Part shown: positions 20,161 to 27,669 of the stretch, piece by piece
Position numbering within the stretch: position 1 is the first letter of the stretch
How the letters are laid out: every line of letters starts with the position of its first letter
Source of the DNA: CAZMYO01 sp964570525
GTDB lineage: Bacteria > Patescibacteriota > Patescibacteriia > Magasanikbacterales > GWA2-37-8
DNA length: 33,378 bases
Direction of reading: 5' to 3'
Assembly (NCBI GenBank): GCA_964570525.1
Contig: CAZMYO010000029.1
Span: 1-33,378 of the forward strand
Translations under genes and position numbers: made by a program
The notes under the pieces: generated by a model
What the model was told of the DNA's origin: nothing
The model's input: only the letters and a program-made list of their open reading frames with translations
Database searches by the model: none

Positions 20161-21063
20161 CTATTTCTCTGTCTCTGGATTAAGTACGTGCTTTAACTTC
20201 TCGAGTACTTTTTTATATCGCAAAGATACGCCTTGCCTACTAATCCCTCCAATGATCTGCCCAATTTCAGAACCTGTCATAATTTCGGCCCCAAAATCGG
20301 GCGGAGGTGAAAAAGCCCACATCTTGGTAGCAAAGGATTTTTTATCGATCTCATCAACATTGCGCTGCTTTGGCACTTTCCCACTATCCCATTCTTGCAA
20401 TTTTTTGTGATACGCTGACCGCCATAATAGAAACACATCTGCGCCAAGTCCTTCGTGCAAAATAAAAATTAAACTATCGATAGGGTCGTCTATTCTAATA
20501 ATCATATCTCTGATAACCCGTAAGGCTTCGTCATCCTCAAATTCTTTAAATTTTCCCAGAGCTCGCTGATCCTCAATTTCCGTCTGACCACTATAAAATA
20601 CTTTTTCGTCCATTGTTTTATGTTTGCTCAAACTCTCGGATAAGTGAGTACCAGCGTATCGCTTGTTTCTAGAATGAGGAATAATTAATTTTCGAATGAA
20701 TTCCCGATGAAAAATAGTAATCAAAAAACCAATAACATGCTTTATATGGCTTTCATACCATCGGTATGTGTCTGCTTTTAAAAGATTTTCCCGCAACATC
20801 TGTTCAAGATCCTCGCGGTCAAGACTCAAATTACTTACGAAATTTTTGTGCATCTTAAGAAAAACATCAGCGGTAGATTTAATAAACGGTTCCATTAGAG
20901 CAAGCAGTTGATCAATAAGGTCGCGTTTACTTTTTAAATCAATTTTATCCTGAACCGCCTGGTGCAGCTCTACCATTATCCGATCTATAGCAAGCACTTC
21001 TGATTCAGAAATAAATTTTCTCTTAATTTTTTCTGGGCTTACCGGCGCGTTTTCGTGCTTCAT
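20161..21063 (-). CDS. Unknown 300-aa protein, possibly sigma-factor-like
   Basis: I do not recognise a named family. A C-terminal helix-turn-helix is likely (GSEIGQIIGGISRQGVSLRY, about 264-283) and looks like sigma-70 region 4. Residues ~60-125 (LDREDLEQMLRENLLKADTY then an aromatic/basic stretch RWYESHIKHVIGFL) faintly recall sigma region 2. The order region 2, linker, region 4 would make it a divergent sigma-like or phage-type regulator. The protein is soluble and charged. A dispersed palindrome terminates it. It lies 58 bp downstream of the beta-CASP gene. An ordinary DNA-binding regulator is equally possible. Confidence 0.4.
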   Translation of the reverse strand: MKHENAPVSPEKIKRKFISESEVLAIDRIMVELHQAVQDKIDLKSKRDLIDQLLALMEPFIKSTADVFLKMHKNFVSNLSLDREDLEQMLRENLLKADTYRWYESHIKHVIGFLITIFHREFIRKLIIPHSRNKRYAGTHLSESLSKHKTMDEKVFYSGQTEIEDQRALGKFKEFEDDEALRVIRDMIIRIDDPIDSLIFILHEGLGADVFLLWRSAYHKKLQEWDSGKVPKQRNVDEIDKKSFATKMWAFSPPPDFGAEIMTGSEIGQIIGGISRQGVSLRYKKVLEKLKHVLNPETEK

Positions 21064-21121
21064 AGTGATATTAGGTTAAATGGTATAATACGATCAATTT
21101 ACTACTAAAATATCAGCTTGT

Positions 21122-22474
21122 CTACACCTCCACTTTCAACCCCTGATCCACCACTGTCGCCTTTATGCCAAGATCGCTAATTATTCTCTTGGCAAGGGCT
21201 TCGGAGGCCGATGGTTCGCCGTGATTGAGATACACTTTTTTCGGCGTCATCGCGCCGCCGCCAATCCAATCCAACAATTTGTTTTGGTCGCCGTGCGCCG
21301 ACAAAGCGCCGATGGCTTTCACTGTACAGCGTACTTGCACCTTTTCGCCCATTACCATTACGGTCTTATCTCCATCTAAAATCTGCCGGCCCAAAGTGCC
21401 GTTGGCCTGATAGCCGATAATAAGAAGCGTGCTTTGCGGATCCGACAAATACCGGAGAGCGTGGTGCACAATTCGCCCGCCGTTCATCATCCCCGCGCCG
21501 GCAATAATAATTTTTGGCGCCGGAACTTGGTTGATGCGTTTTGATTCTTCGCGCGTTTCGGTAAGCGTGAGGCCGGGAAACTGAAATAGATCATCCCCGC
21601 TTTTAAATAATCGTTCCGCCTCTTCATCGTAATATTGCGGATATTTCCGATAGACGCGCAGGGCGCCAATGGCCAAGGGGCTGTCCAAAAAAATCGGAGC
21701 GTTCGGCAACTTATGCTGGCGATAGACCAAATCATTCAAATCATAAATTAGTTCCTGCGTGCGCTCGAGCGAAAACGACGGGATCATCACCACTCCCCCG
21801 CGCGCTACCGCTTCGGCCACCATCCGCTCGATAATCGCCTGCCGCTCCTCGGTGGTTTCATGCGCGCGATTGCCATAGGTGGATTCGCACACGAGCGCGT
21901 CAATATCATTTGGGAGTAAATCGGTATCGCGCACAATCGGCGCTTTCACATTCCCCACATCCCCGGAGAAAACAATTTTTTTACCATTAACTTTTATTTC
22001 TATAAACGCGGAACCGAAAATATGCCCGGCGTCGTGAAAAATAACGCGCGCAGCGGGTAGGGCGAGCTCCTCGTAATAATCCACCGGCTTAAACCGCGCC
22101 ATCACCTGGGCAATGTCCTCGGCCTGATACAAAATCGGCCGACCGAATTTCTTGTGGTCGTACTGCATCACCTCGAGCGCGTCTTCCATAATAAGCCGGG
22201 CTAACTCGACAGTGGGCGGGGTGGCGTAAAAAAGGCCGGTGTAGCCGCCTTTAATAAGAAGCGGTAATCGCCCCACGTGATCCAAATGCGCGTGGGTTAC
22301 AAGAACGGCGCTAAGCTCCTCCGGATTAAACGGCAAAGGATCGTGATTTTTTTTCTCGTTAAATTCGCCGCCCTGAAACATGCCGCAATCCACCAAAATT
22401 TTGTGAGTACCGGTATCCACCAAACTGCACGAGCCGGTTACTTCGTGAGCGGCGCCGTAGAAAGTGATAGTCAT
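21122..22474 (-). CDS. MBL-fold beta-CASP RNA/DNA nuclease
   Basis: The 450-aa protein is a metallo-beta-lactamase-fold hydrolase of the beta-CASP branch (CPSF73/Ysh1-like), which cuts or trims nucleic acid. Visible motifs are THAHLDH (60-66), HDAGHIFGSA, the Asp of SGDVGN, PSFSLERTQEL (beta-CASP motif) and GALSAHGDQ near the C-terminus. These supply the two-zinc site and the beta-CASP histidines. Length is normal and there are no extra RNA-binding domains. In bacteria such proteins act in RNA processing. It follows the NYN gene with a 135-bp gap that holds a separate plus-strand transcript. Confidence 0.9.
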   Translation of the reverse strand: MTITFYGAAHEVTGSCSLVDTGTHKILVDCGMFQGGEFNEKKNHDPLPFNPEELSAVLVTHAHLDHVGRLPLLIKGGYTGLFYATPPTVELARLIMEDALEVMQYDHKKFGRPILYQAEDIAQVMARFKPVDYYEELALPAARVIFHDAGHIFGSAFIEIKVNGKKIVFSGDVGNVKAPIVRDTDLLPNDIDALVCESTYGNRAHETTEERQAIIERMVAEAVARGGVVMIPSFSLERTQELIYDLNDLVYRQHKLPNAPIFLDSPLAIGALRVYRKYPQYYDEEAERLFKSGDDLFQFPGLTLTETREESKRINQVPAPKIIIAGAGMMNGGRIVHHALRYLSDPQSTLLIIGYQANGTLGRQILDGDKTVMVMGEKVQVRCTVKAIGALSAHGDQNKLLDWIGGGAMTPKKVYLNHGEPSASEALAKRIISDLGIKATVVDQGLKVEV

Positions 22475-22535
22475 GGGAAATTATGTATGATAGTAAGGGT
22501 TCTAAAATTCTTGATGTAATATCCACACCACAAGC

Positions 22536-22565
22536 TTGACAAACCTGGCGGCTCTATGGTATATT
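22536..22565 (+). promoter_or_regulatory. Promoter of a short plus-strand RNA
   Basis: TTGACA (22536-22541) and TATATT (22560-22565) are 18 bp apart. Confidence 0.65.
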
Positions 22566-22571
22566 TATAAC

Positions 22572-22628
22572 AGAATCCACACGAATTAGCACCTCTTAAG
22601 GTTTCGTCCTTAAGCGGTGCTTTTTCTT
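22572..22628 (+). ncRNA. Candidate ~57-nt small RNA
   Basis: A promoter (22536-22565) and a strong terminator (22588-22630) bracket about 57 nt with no reading frame of note. Most of the RNA is the hairpin itself. Its 3' end overlaps the last codons of the minus-strand NYN gene, so it is antisense to that mRNA. Start and end are estimated. Confidence 0.45.
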
Positions 22629-22630
22629 TT
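22588..22630 (+). terminator. Plus-strand terminator overlapping the NYN gene end
   Basis: Outer stem AGCACC/GGTGCT and inner stem CTTAAGG/CCTTAAG with loop TTTCGT, then TTTTTCTTTT. No T run follows on the minus strand, so it acts on plus. Confidence 0.8.
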
Positions 22631-23107
22631 ATACTCAAGTTTTTCCCTCAAATTATCCATATACACAATACGCTCTTTCGCAGACTTTTTCAACAATGCA
22701 GAGCACGTATCCTTGTAAGGACTTATTACTTTTGCCAACTTGTCATGCTCATACAAATACTTCACTAGACAATAAAAATCACCATCACTTGTTACTACGA
22801 CGGCTTGATCAAATTCATTCTTGTTATAGTCAACCATCGCTTGCAAAACCAAATCGGCATCTACATTACCCTTATGTTTGCCATCCTTATTGGGGAGTAC
22901 AGGTTTATATGATAAAACAAACCCTGCTTTTTGTAAGAAAGTATATAAATCTTTGTTTTCTGGAATATACCCAATAAAAAGATAAGCGGTGTTGACGCTA
23001 TACTTCTCTTTTGGATAGCGTCGGAAGCGATAATAATCCAGTTTCCAACCAAGACTCTGAATGCCAAGATTTAAATTTTGACTATCGATGTAGGCGTAGT
23101 TATTCAT
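22610..23107 (-). CDS. NYN-domain (PIN-like) ribonuclease
   Basis: The 165-aa protein has a NYN/LabA-type PIN-like fold with conserved acidic residues: D8 in YIDSQNL, D83 and D85 in GNVDADLVLQA, D108 and D110 in TSDGDF. These should bind Mg2+ and give endoribonuclease activity. The start at ATG 23107 places YIDSQNL at the normal distance; an ATG at 23155 would add 16 residues. It lies after the Pif1-like gene (58 bp gap). Together with the beta-CASP protein it suggests RNA turnover, although the whole run may be one transcript only by proximity. Confidence 0.85.
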   Translation of the reverse strand: MNNYAYIDSQNLNLGIQSLGWKLDYYRFRRYPKEKYSVNTAYLFIGYIPENKDLYTFLQKAGFVLSYKPVLPNKDGKHKGNVDADLVLQAMVDYNKNEFDQAVVVTSDGDFYCLVKYLYEHDKLAKVISPYKDTCSALLKKSAKERIVYMDNLREKLEYKRKSTA

Positions 23108-23165
23108 ATCTCTATCTTTTCTAATAATAGTCTTAATTCCACTACCATCCCGCAAGCTCGCTTAA

Positions 23166-24584
23166 TCAGCAGAACACTTCCGTCAATCTTCCAAAATCCC
23201 CAACTTCATCAGCCGATTCCAAAATATTTTCCCCGCCGCAGGCAACGATAAAATTGGCATGCATTTTTTCAAGCTCGTCCGCCGCCAGTTTGGAAAAAGC
23301 CGTTCTGGCCGCGTCTGAACTCTCGCGAAACTCGCCGTCTTTGGCAAGAATCTCCGGATGTACCTGAAACGCGCGCTCATTCCAGCCTAAGAGATGCAGT
23401 CCCGAGAGTCGCCGCACCCTAGAGAGCGCCACATACCCCTGGCCAAACTCAAAAACCTGGCTCAAATCAACTACCGCCTCGTCCAAACTCATGCCCTGGC
23501 TTTTGTGCACCGTAATTGCCCAGGCCAAACGCAAGGGCAACTGCGAAATTTTCGCGCGCGCTACGCCATTTTCTTCCACCATCCAGTCCATTGGCTCCAC
23601 CTTAATCTGCCAGCCGCCGCGCGTCTTGACGATAGGTAAACCGTTCAGATCATCAAAATCCAAAACCGTGCCCAGCGTGCCGTTCACAAACCCCTCTTTG
23701 GGATTATTTTTGGTAAACATCACCTCCGCCCCCGCTTTCAGCGTGAGTGTCTCCGGCGACAGGCAGCCTTTTTTGAGCGCAAACACGAGTTGCTTGGGGC
23801 CTTGCGAAGACATGGGAAACACTTCGGGCTTGCTCTTTAACCTCGCCAGCATGGCCTCGTTCACGCGGTCAACATCAACATTGTGCGAGTAGAGTTTGGG
23901 AGCGCGATCCGGCGCGGCCTCGGGCGCTATTTTCCGCGTTTCAATCCGGCGCCGATGATCGTCGCCAAAACTATTGCCGCGAATCGCCGTGAGGAGAGCC
24001 AGAAAATCGGGGTCGTCCTGCCGGTGTTGTTCGGTGAGATAGCAAACCATCGGTTTGGCTCTCTTCCAAGCGGGGGAATCGTACGCGAAACGCGCTGGCA
24101 TAGTTTCGATCAGCGCGGCTTGCCCGCCGGTTTCCGTTTCCGGCTTTACAATCGGCGGCAGCTGGAAAAAATCCCCGACGAAAATTACCTGGAGCCCGCC
24201 GAACGGATCACTGCTTTGCTTGATGTCACGGCACACGGCGTCAACCATCGAAAGCGTCTCCGGCGCCAGCATAGACACCTCATCAATCACCAGCGCTTTG
24301 GCGCGCCGCACGCGCTTCACGATATATTCGTTTGACGTGATGGTATCGAGCGCGTATTTGTCCAAATTAGTTTTAATGCCGATACCGCTCCAGGAATGAA
24401 TCGTCATCCCGCCGATATGCGTGGCGGCAATGCCGGTGGAAGCGGTAATCGCCGATTCAATGCCTCGCGCCCGCGTGTACGCTGTGTACGCGTTGATGGT
24501 ATGCGTTTTTCCCGCTCCCGGCTCGCCGGTCAAAAAAATATTCGCACCGGTTTTGAGTATGGCCAGCGCTTCCTCTTGGGTCAT
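23166..24584 (-). CDS. Pif1-like superfamily 1 helicase
   Basis: The 472-aa protein is a 5'-3' DNA helicase of the Pif1/RecD2-like group. Motifs are GEPGAGKT (20-27, Walker A), STGIAATHIGG (Ia), VIDEVSML (II), FVGDFFQLPPI (III), TEQHRQDD (IV), VHKSQGMSLDEAVVD (V) and GQGYVALSRVR (VI). Pif1 proteins unwind G-quadruplexes and stalled forks. The domain set is complete and standard. It starts directly at the ATPase domain, without an N-terminal extension. Repeat words (AACACAGATTTAAACAG) lie just upstream. It is the third gene in a run starting with the Cas4-like nuclease. Confidence 0.92.
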   Translation of the reverse strand: MTQEEALAILKTGANIFLTGEPGAGKTHTINAYTAYTRARGIESAITASTGIAATHIGGMTIHSWSGIGIKTNLDKYALDTITSNEYIVKRVRRAKALVIDEVSMLAPETLSMVDAVCRDIKQSSDPFGGLQVIFVGDFFQLPPIVKPETETGGQAALIETMPARFAYDSPAWKRAKPMVCYLTEQHRQDDPDFLALLTAIRGNSFGDDHRRRIETRKIAPEAAPDRAPKLYSHNVDVDRVNEAMLARLKSKPEVFPMSSQGPKQLVFALKKGCLSPETLTLKAGAEVMFTKNNPKEGFVNGTLGTVLDFDDLNGLPIVKTRGGWQIKVEPMDWMVEENGVARAKISQLPLRLAWAITVHKSQGMSLDEAVVDLSQVFEFGQGYVALSRVRRLSGLHLLGWNERAFQVHPEILAKDGEFRESSDAARTAFSKLAADELEKMHANFIVACGGENILESADEVGDFGRLTEVFC

Positions 24585-24627
24585 AACACAGATTTAAACA
24601 GATTTTAAGACAAGATTACGCGGATTT

Positions 24628-24663
24628 GTCATCCCGAGCGAGGCCTTAGCCGACGAGGGATCT
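24628..24663. repeat. GTCATCCCGAG...CGAGGGATCT repeat
   Basis: Ends GTCATCCCGAG and CGAGGGATCT are imperfect inverted copies. It is related to 9222-9270 and sits between the Pif1-like and GIY-YIG genes. Confidence 0.7.
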
Positions 24664-24907
24664 ATACCTTTTTTACTAATTTCAACTTTTCCTCTCTGGA
24701 CAACATTTTTATTTTACCCTCAGCTTTGGAGGCCGTAGAACGATTGCGAAATTTTTTTGAATAAACAAGTTTGACCGGTCGGCGGGCAAAAGTATACTTT
24801 GCTCCTAAAGCTGAACCATTATGTTCTTTAATTCTGCGAACCAAGTCTTTGGCAATACCGGTGTATAAAGTTTGGTCGGCACATTCGAGGATGTATAGGT
24901 GGTACAC
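24662..24907 (-). CDS. GIY-YIG (UPF0213/YhbQ-like) nuclease-domain protein
   Basis: The 81-aa protein is a minimal GIY-YIG fold. It has HLYILEC (GIY position), LYTGIAKD (YIG position), R25 in RRIKEHN and E63 in ASKAEGKIK, the expected catalytic Arg and Glu. Members of this small group are single-domain and their role is unclear; DNA nicking or cleavage is assumed. It starts 4 bp after the Cas4-like gene, so translation is probably coupled. Confidence 0.88.
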   Translation of the reverse strand: MYHLYILECADQTLYTGIAKDLVRRIKEHNGSALGAKYTFARRPVKLVYSKKFRNRSTASKAEGKIKMLSREEKLKLVKKV

Positions 24908-24911
24908 AAAA

Positions 24912-25661
24912 TTATTTGCTATTAACAGCCTTTACATAATTACAATAATCGCAATCCGGATTGGCTTTGGGAATTTTATCGCTGTTCAAACATTCGTGAG
25001 CTTCGCTGATCGTTTTTTCCACCCAAGAATCATCGCCTTTGTATGGGATTAAAGTTACATCAAATTCCAGTTTGCCGTCAAAAGCTTTTCGGTCCGTCTG
25101 GCCGTTGCAATAAACAAAGTAACCGGTACCAGAAACTTTGTAGCCATTCTGGCGAAGCAACCACTGATAAACCTCCATCTGCCTCTTATAACCGATCTGC
25201 CAGTCTTTATTAAGTTCGGTAATGGCTTCGTCTTTAGAGGTGGCTTTGTAATCCACGACAATATATTCGCCTTTGGAATTTTGCCACAGATCATCAATCG
25301 CTCCGAATACCAAAAAATTGGTGGGCTTGTGCAAATATTGAATACCCGTAAAATTGTGCCGCCATTTCTCCAAGTCCTCATGCGCAACCGGCTGGGCGTC
25401 AACGCCATATTTTTCAATCAACGGATGCTTTGTACCCTTGGCGCGATGGATATCAAATTCCAGCTTCAAAAGATAGTCAACCGCCGAGTTGAGAGCAAAA
25501 GGAAAGCCCGGCGGCCGGCCGACGCCGAGCCGGCGGTCAAGAAAAAAACAGCGCGGGCAGTATAAAAAAAGATCTATCTTGGAGCGAGAGAGTTTGAACG
25601 ACTCCGGCGATGACGGGTCGTAGAGGTTTTTGGTGCGTTGCGGGGTGTAGTATTGGGACAT
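24912..25661 (-). CDS. Cas4/RecB-like PD-(D/E)XK nuclease with Fe-S-type cysteines
   Basis: The 249-aa protein has the PD-(D/E)XK core: Asp in FGAIDDLW (119-126), D137-x-K139 in VVDYKAT and a QxxxY motif (Q161-Y165). Four cysteines at the two ends, C35-x2-C38 (YCPRC) and C237-x2-C240 (CDYC), match the [4Fe-4S] cluster layout of Cas4/AddB nucleases. No CRISPR array or cas1/cas2 is in the window, so this is likely a repair or exonuclease enzyme, not a CRISPR adaptation factor. The gene runs directly into the GIY-YIG gene, then the Pif1-like helicase gene. Confidence 0.85.
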   Translation of the reverse strand: MSQYYTPQRTKNLYDPSSPESFKLSRSKIDLFLYCPRCFFLDRRLGVGRPPGFPFALNSAVDYLLKLEFDIHRAKGTKHPLIEKYGVDAQPVAHEDLEKWRHNFTGIQYLHKPTNFLVFGAIDDLWQNSKGEYIVVDYKATSKDEAITELNKDWQIGYKRQMEVYQWLLRQNGYKVSGTGYFVYCNGQTDRKAFDGKLEFDVTLIPYKGDDSWVEKTISEAHECLNSDKIPKANPDCDYCNYVKAVNSK

Positions 25662-25757
25662 AAGAAAACTTATACACAGCCTAACTTAGCTAAAATTAAA
25701 CAAAATAACCATTATATATTCAATTAATAAATACATTTGCTATAATAACATTACAAA

Positions 25758-25859
25758 AATCTGTTCTCCGAACTGTCACCGGATGATGGCGTGGCCGGGA
25801 CAACCGGCATAGGAAACCAGATTGGAGACACCCTCGGCAAGTTTTGTGTCAAAAGCTAA
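25758..25859 (+). pseudogene. Possible coding remnant
   Basis: A 33-codon stretch ending in TAA reads as protein-like sequence (FSELSPDDGVAGTTGIGNQI then GDTLGKFCVKS) but has no start codon or ribosome site. It could be a decayed gene end or part of an RNA. Confidence 0.2.
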
Positions 25860-25944
25860 CTTCATAGATTTGAGGGGGTAGCGCTAGTCAAAAATTATGT
25901 TTATTTTATCACCAATACCGAATATGGTACCCTGTGTATAACTT

Positions 25945-25973
25945 TTGACATTCTATCAAAAATCAGGTAAGAT
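25945..25973 (+). promoter_or_regulatory. Strong promoter of the 25980 small RNA
   Basis: TTGACA (25945-25950) and TAAGAT (25968-25973) are 17 bp apart. Confidence 0.75.
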
Positions 25974-25979
25974 ATAGAC

Positions 25980-26087
25980 AAGCACAAGTCCTTTATAGAT
26001 TGTTCTAGATGTTCCCATCCATCGGTTGGCCATAGTCTAGACACCACAAATCTATAAGGCAGCTTCCCCGCAAGGGGAATTTTTGTT
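25980..26087 (+). ncRNA. Candidate ~108-nt rod-shaped small RNA
   Basis: A near-consensus promoter ends 7 nt before this region and a Rho-independent terminator closes it. The RNA folds on paper as a rod. The outer stem is CCTTTATAGATT (25990-26001) with AATCTATAAGG (26049-26059, one bulge). The inner stem is TGTTCTAGA (26001-26009) with TCTAGACA (26036-26043), with a ~26-nt apical loop. No reading frame is convincing. The shape recalls 6S or SRP RNA, but it is shorter than 6S and lacks the SRP GGAA-type core, so I cannot assign a class. It converges on the DUF3800 gene. Confidence 0.6.
26064..26084 (+). terminator. Terminator of the small RNA
   Basis: TTCCCC-GCAA-GGGGAA followed by five T residues. 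No T run follows on minus, so it is plus-directed. Confidence 0.88.
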
Positions 26088-26737
26088 TATAAAAACTGCT
26101 CATCCAGGCGAATTTTTTCTTCGTATACTTTATACCATTCGGTATTGCCGCGCTCATATTTCTGAAATATGCCCCAACAAAACAAATCAGCTGCTTGCAA
26201 ACCATGATTTTCGTGAGAAAGCCAATGATAAATGTCCAGTGGAGTATCCGGCGGCAATCTACCCTCAAGATTGCGACGAATATACAAATTAAATTCAGCG
26301 ATCTCTGGCTTAGCCATAGATTTGTCCAAAATCAATTGCACCCTATCACCGTTATTTTTTTCAAACGGAATTTTGTCTAACACTTTTCTAGCAATATAAT
26401 TATATACGCGCGACTTCTCTCTGGTTAATCTATCAAATACTTTCTTTTTATTCAAAGTAACCGAATAGATGCCGAATTTGATATTTTTTGCTTTTTGATA
26501 AAAATATTTTTTTACATCAATTATTGTGCCAGTACCTTTTAATTCTTGAACTATTCTTTTTTGGTGTTTTGTAGAATTCAACTTTCGACGTAAAGTAACT
26601 TTCGCTGCTTTAATTAATTTTCTGTTCGCATCTCGACAACTCACAGCTAAAATGGAAACAGTAAAGAATTTTGACGGTTTTTTGTTGACAAAATCGAAGC
26701 CTAAATCGCCGCTTTCATCTAGGTATAAGTACCACAT
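26087..26737 (-). CDS. DUF3800 protein (RNase H-like fold predicted)
   Basis: The 216-aa protein begins MWYLYLDESGDLGF, the DES(G/D) signature of DUF3800, and ends with the family's QAADLFCW block. The family is thought to have an RNase H-like fold with acidic metal residues and is often seen near mobile or defence genes; its activity is unknown. It is the most upstream gene of the minus-strand run. Codon use is AT-richer than in its neighbours, which hints at transfer. Its stop codon adjoins the terminator of the convergent small RNA. Confidence 0.85.
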   Translation of the reverse strand: MWYLYLDESGDLGFDFVNKKPSKFFTVSILAVSCRDANRKLIKAAKVTLRRKLNSTKHQKRIVQELKGTGTIIDVKKYFYQKAKNIKFGIYSVTLNKKKVFDRLTREKSRVYNYIARKVLDKIPFEKNNGDRVQLILDKSMAKPEIAEFNLYIRRNLEGRLPPDTPLDIYHWLSHENHGLQAADLFCWGIFQKYERGNTEWYKVYEEKIRLDEQFL

Positions 26738-26879
26738 ATTTCTACGTAAAGACTAAACAAGTTGTCCACTCCTCACATACTCTCTTCATGCCGTGAGGAA
26801 CCAAACGTCGGCCAATTTTAAACTTATACTACCACCAACCCCCTCGCTCTGTCTATACAATTTTAGCTCTCTCTCGCTA

Positions 26880-26909
26880 TTGACAAAAACCTCATCTTAA
26901 TCTTATAAT
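26880..26909 (+). promoter_or_regulatory. Promoter of the lipoprotein pair
   Basis: TTGACA (26880-26885) and TATAAT (26904-26909) are 18 bp apart. A small hairpin (GCGGC-TAAA-GCCGC, 26920-26933) lies in the leader. Confidence 0.85.
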
Positions 26910-26948
26910 CAAACAGAACGCGGCTAAAGCCGCGGAGGAGGAAGGACC

Positions 26949-27236
26949 ATGAGGAAGTGTCTGTTTGCTCTGATTCTACTTATTTCCGGCTGCGTCGATC
27001 TCGCCAGCCAGTATAATAAAGCTAGCAATAAATTGCGAGAGAAGCAAGATCAGGAGAAGTGGTGTACCGAGGCCTGTAAAAAATACTTCGGCAAGAGCTC
27101 TTTCATGGAGTATCACTGCCTCTCCGCTAGCCTATCCACGACCTCCTGCTCATGCACAGTGCTCCTCGATAATCAAACTAAGATTTGTGCCGTTCTCACC
27201 TTTAATAGTTTTTTTGGAGCTCCCTGCCAGCGCTAG
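26949..27236 (+). CDS. Small Cys-rich lipoprotein A
   Basis: The 95-aa protein has a lipoprotein signal peptide with lipobox LISGC at residues 12-16, so the mature protein would start at the lipidated Cys. The mature part has C-x3-C-KKYF and S-C-S-C motifs plus further cysteines, likely disulfides. The Shine-Dalgarno region is strong (GGAGGAGGAAGGA before ATG). It is paired with a shorter paralogue 26 bp downstream. The function is unknown. It may be a surface protein; the shared Cys pattern argues for one fold. Confidence 0.75.
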   Translation: MRKCLFALILLISGCVDLASQYNKASNKLREKQDQEKWCTEACKKYFGKSSFMEYHCLSASLSTTSCSCTVLLDNQTKICAVLTFNSFFGAPCQR

Positions 27237-27262
27237 AACAGCGAAACGAACGGAGGAAACCG

Positions 27263-27523
27263 ATGAAATACCTGGCTGCCTTGATTCTGTTCCTGGGTGG
27301 TTGCGCCGAACTGACTCCCGATATTCGGGAGGTGGCGCGGCAGAAAAAAATGGAACGCCGAGAGCGCGACGAAGAGTGTCTCACGCTCTGCCAAAAATAC
27401 TTTCACCCCGACTCCCTCGCCCGGAGCATCTCCATGAACTCCTGCGACTGCTGGGTTCCTGCCAAGTATGGCGATTTCAGGGGGCAGTCAAAGAGCGCTG
27501 CCATATACCTTGAATACTTCTAG
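27263..27523 (+). CDS. Small Cys-rich lipoprotein B (paralogue)
   Basis: The 86-aa protein has lipobox LGGC at residues 11-14. It repeats the C-x3-C-xKYF motif (CLTLCQKYF) and an S-C-D-C motif seen in lipoprotein A, so the two genes look like a diverged duplication. GGAGGAAACCG provides the Shine-Dalgarno site. The pair ends at a terminator (27606-27638). I know no characterised family. I infer a lipid-anchored, disulfide-stabilised surface protein. Confidence 0.72.
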   Translation: MKYLAALILFLGGCAELTPDIREVARQKKMERRERDEECLTLCQKYFHPDSLARSISMNSCDCWVPAKYGDFRGQSKSAAIYLEYF

Positions 27524-27605
27524 TAGCGCGTCGCCAAACACAGCCCCCCGGCGGCTAAAAATAGCCGGGCACCAATTCTGCGCATAAAAATTGTGCCCAG
27601 TGAGG

Positions 27606-27638
27606 AAAACTTCCCACCAAATCAACGGGAAGTTTTTT
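27606..27638 (+). terminator. Terminator of the lipoprotein pair
   Basis: AACTTCCC/GGGAAGTT stem (27608-27615, 27627-27634) followed by TTTTTT (27633-27638). The A run before it could also serve the minus strand. Confidence 0.8.
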
Positions 27639-27669
27639 GTTAAATCAAACTACTCGCCAACTATCTCCC

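Larger units (their letters stand above)
25662..25979. other. AT-rich gene-free region with inverted DnaA-box-like words
   Basis: It holds TTATACACA (25670-25678) and its inverse TGTGTATAA (25933-25941), an AT-rich block (25680-25760) and an extended -10 (TGC-TATAAT, 25738-25746). It also has a hairpin GCCGG/CCGGC (25794-25808) and the promoter of the next RNA. No full gene is seen. Confidence 0.45.

Noticed and set aside
25780..25815. Fluoride or other known riboswitch
   Set aside because: GGATGATGG is superficially similar, but the pairing and conserved 3' block are missing.
25771..25830. Hammerhead-ribozyme resemblance (CTGTCACCGGATG and GGAAACCAG)
   Set aside because: The required CUGANGA core is absent and the stems do not close in hammerhead order.
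26089..26400. Plus-strand coding regions opposite the DUF3800 gene
   Set aside because: They are shadows of the DUF3800 frame, without ribosome sites or family motifs.
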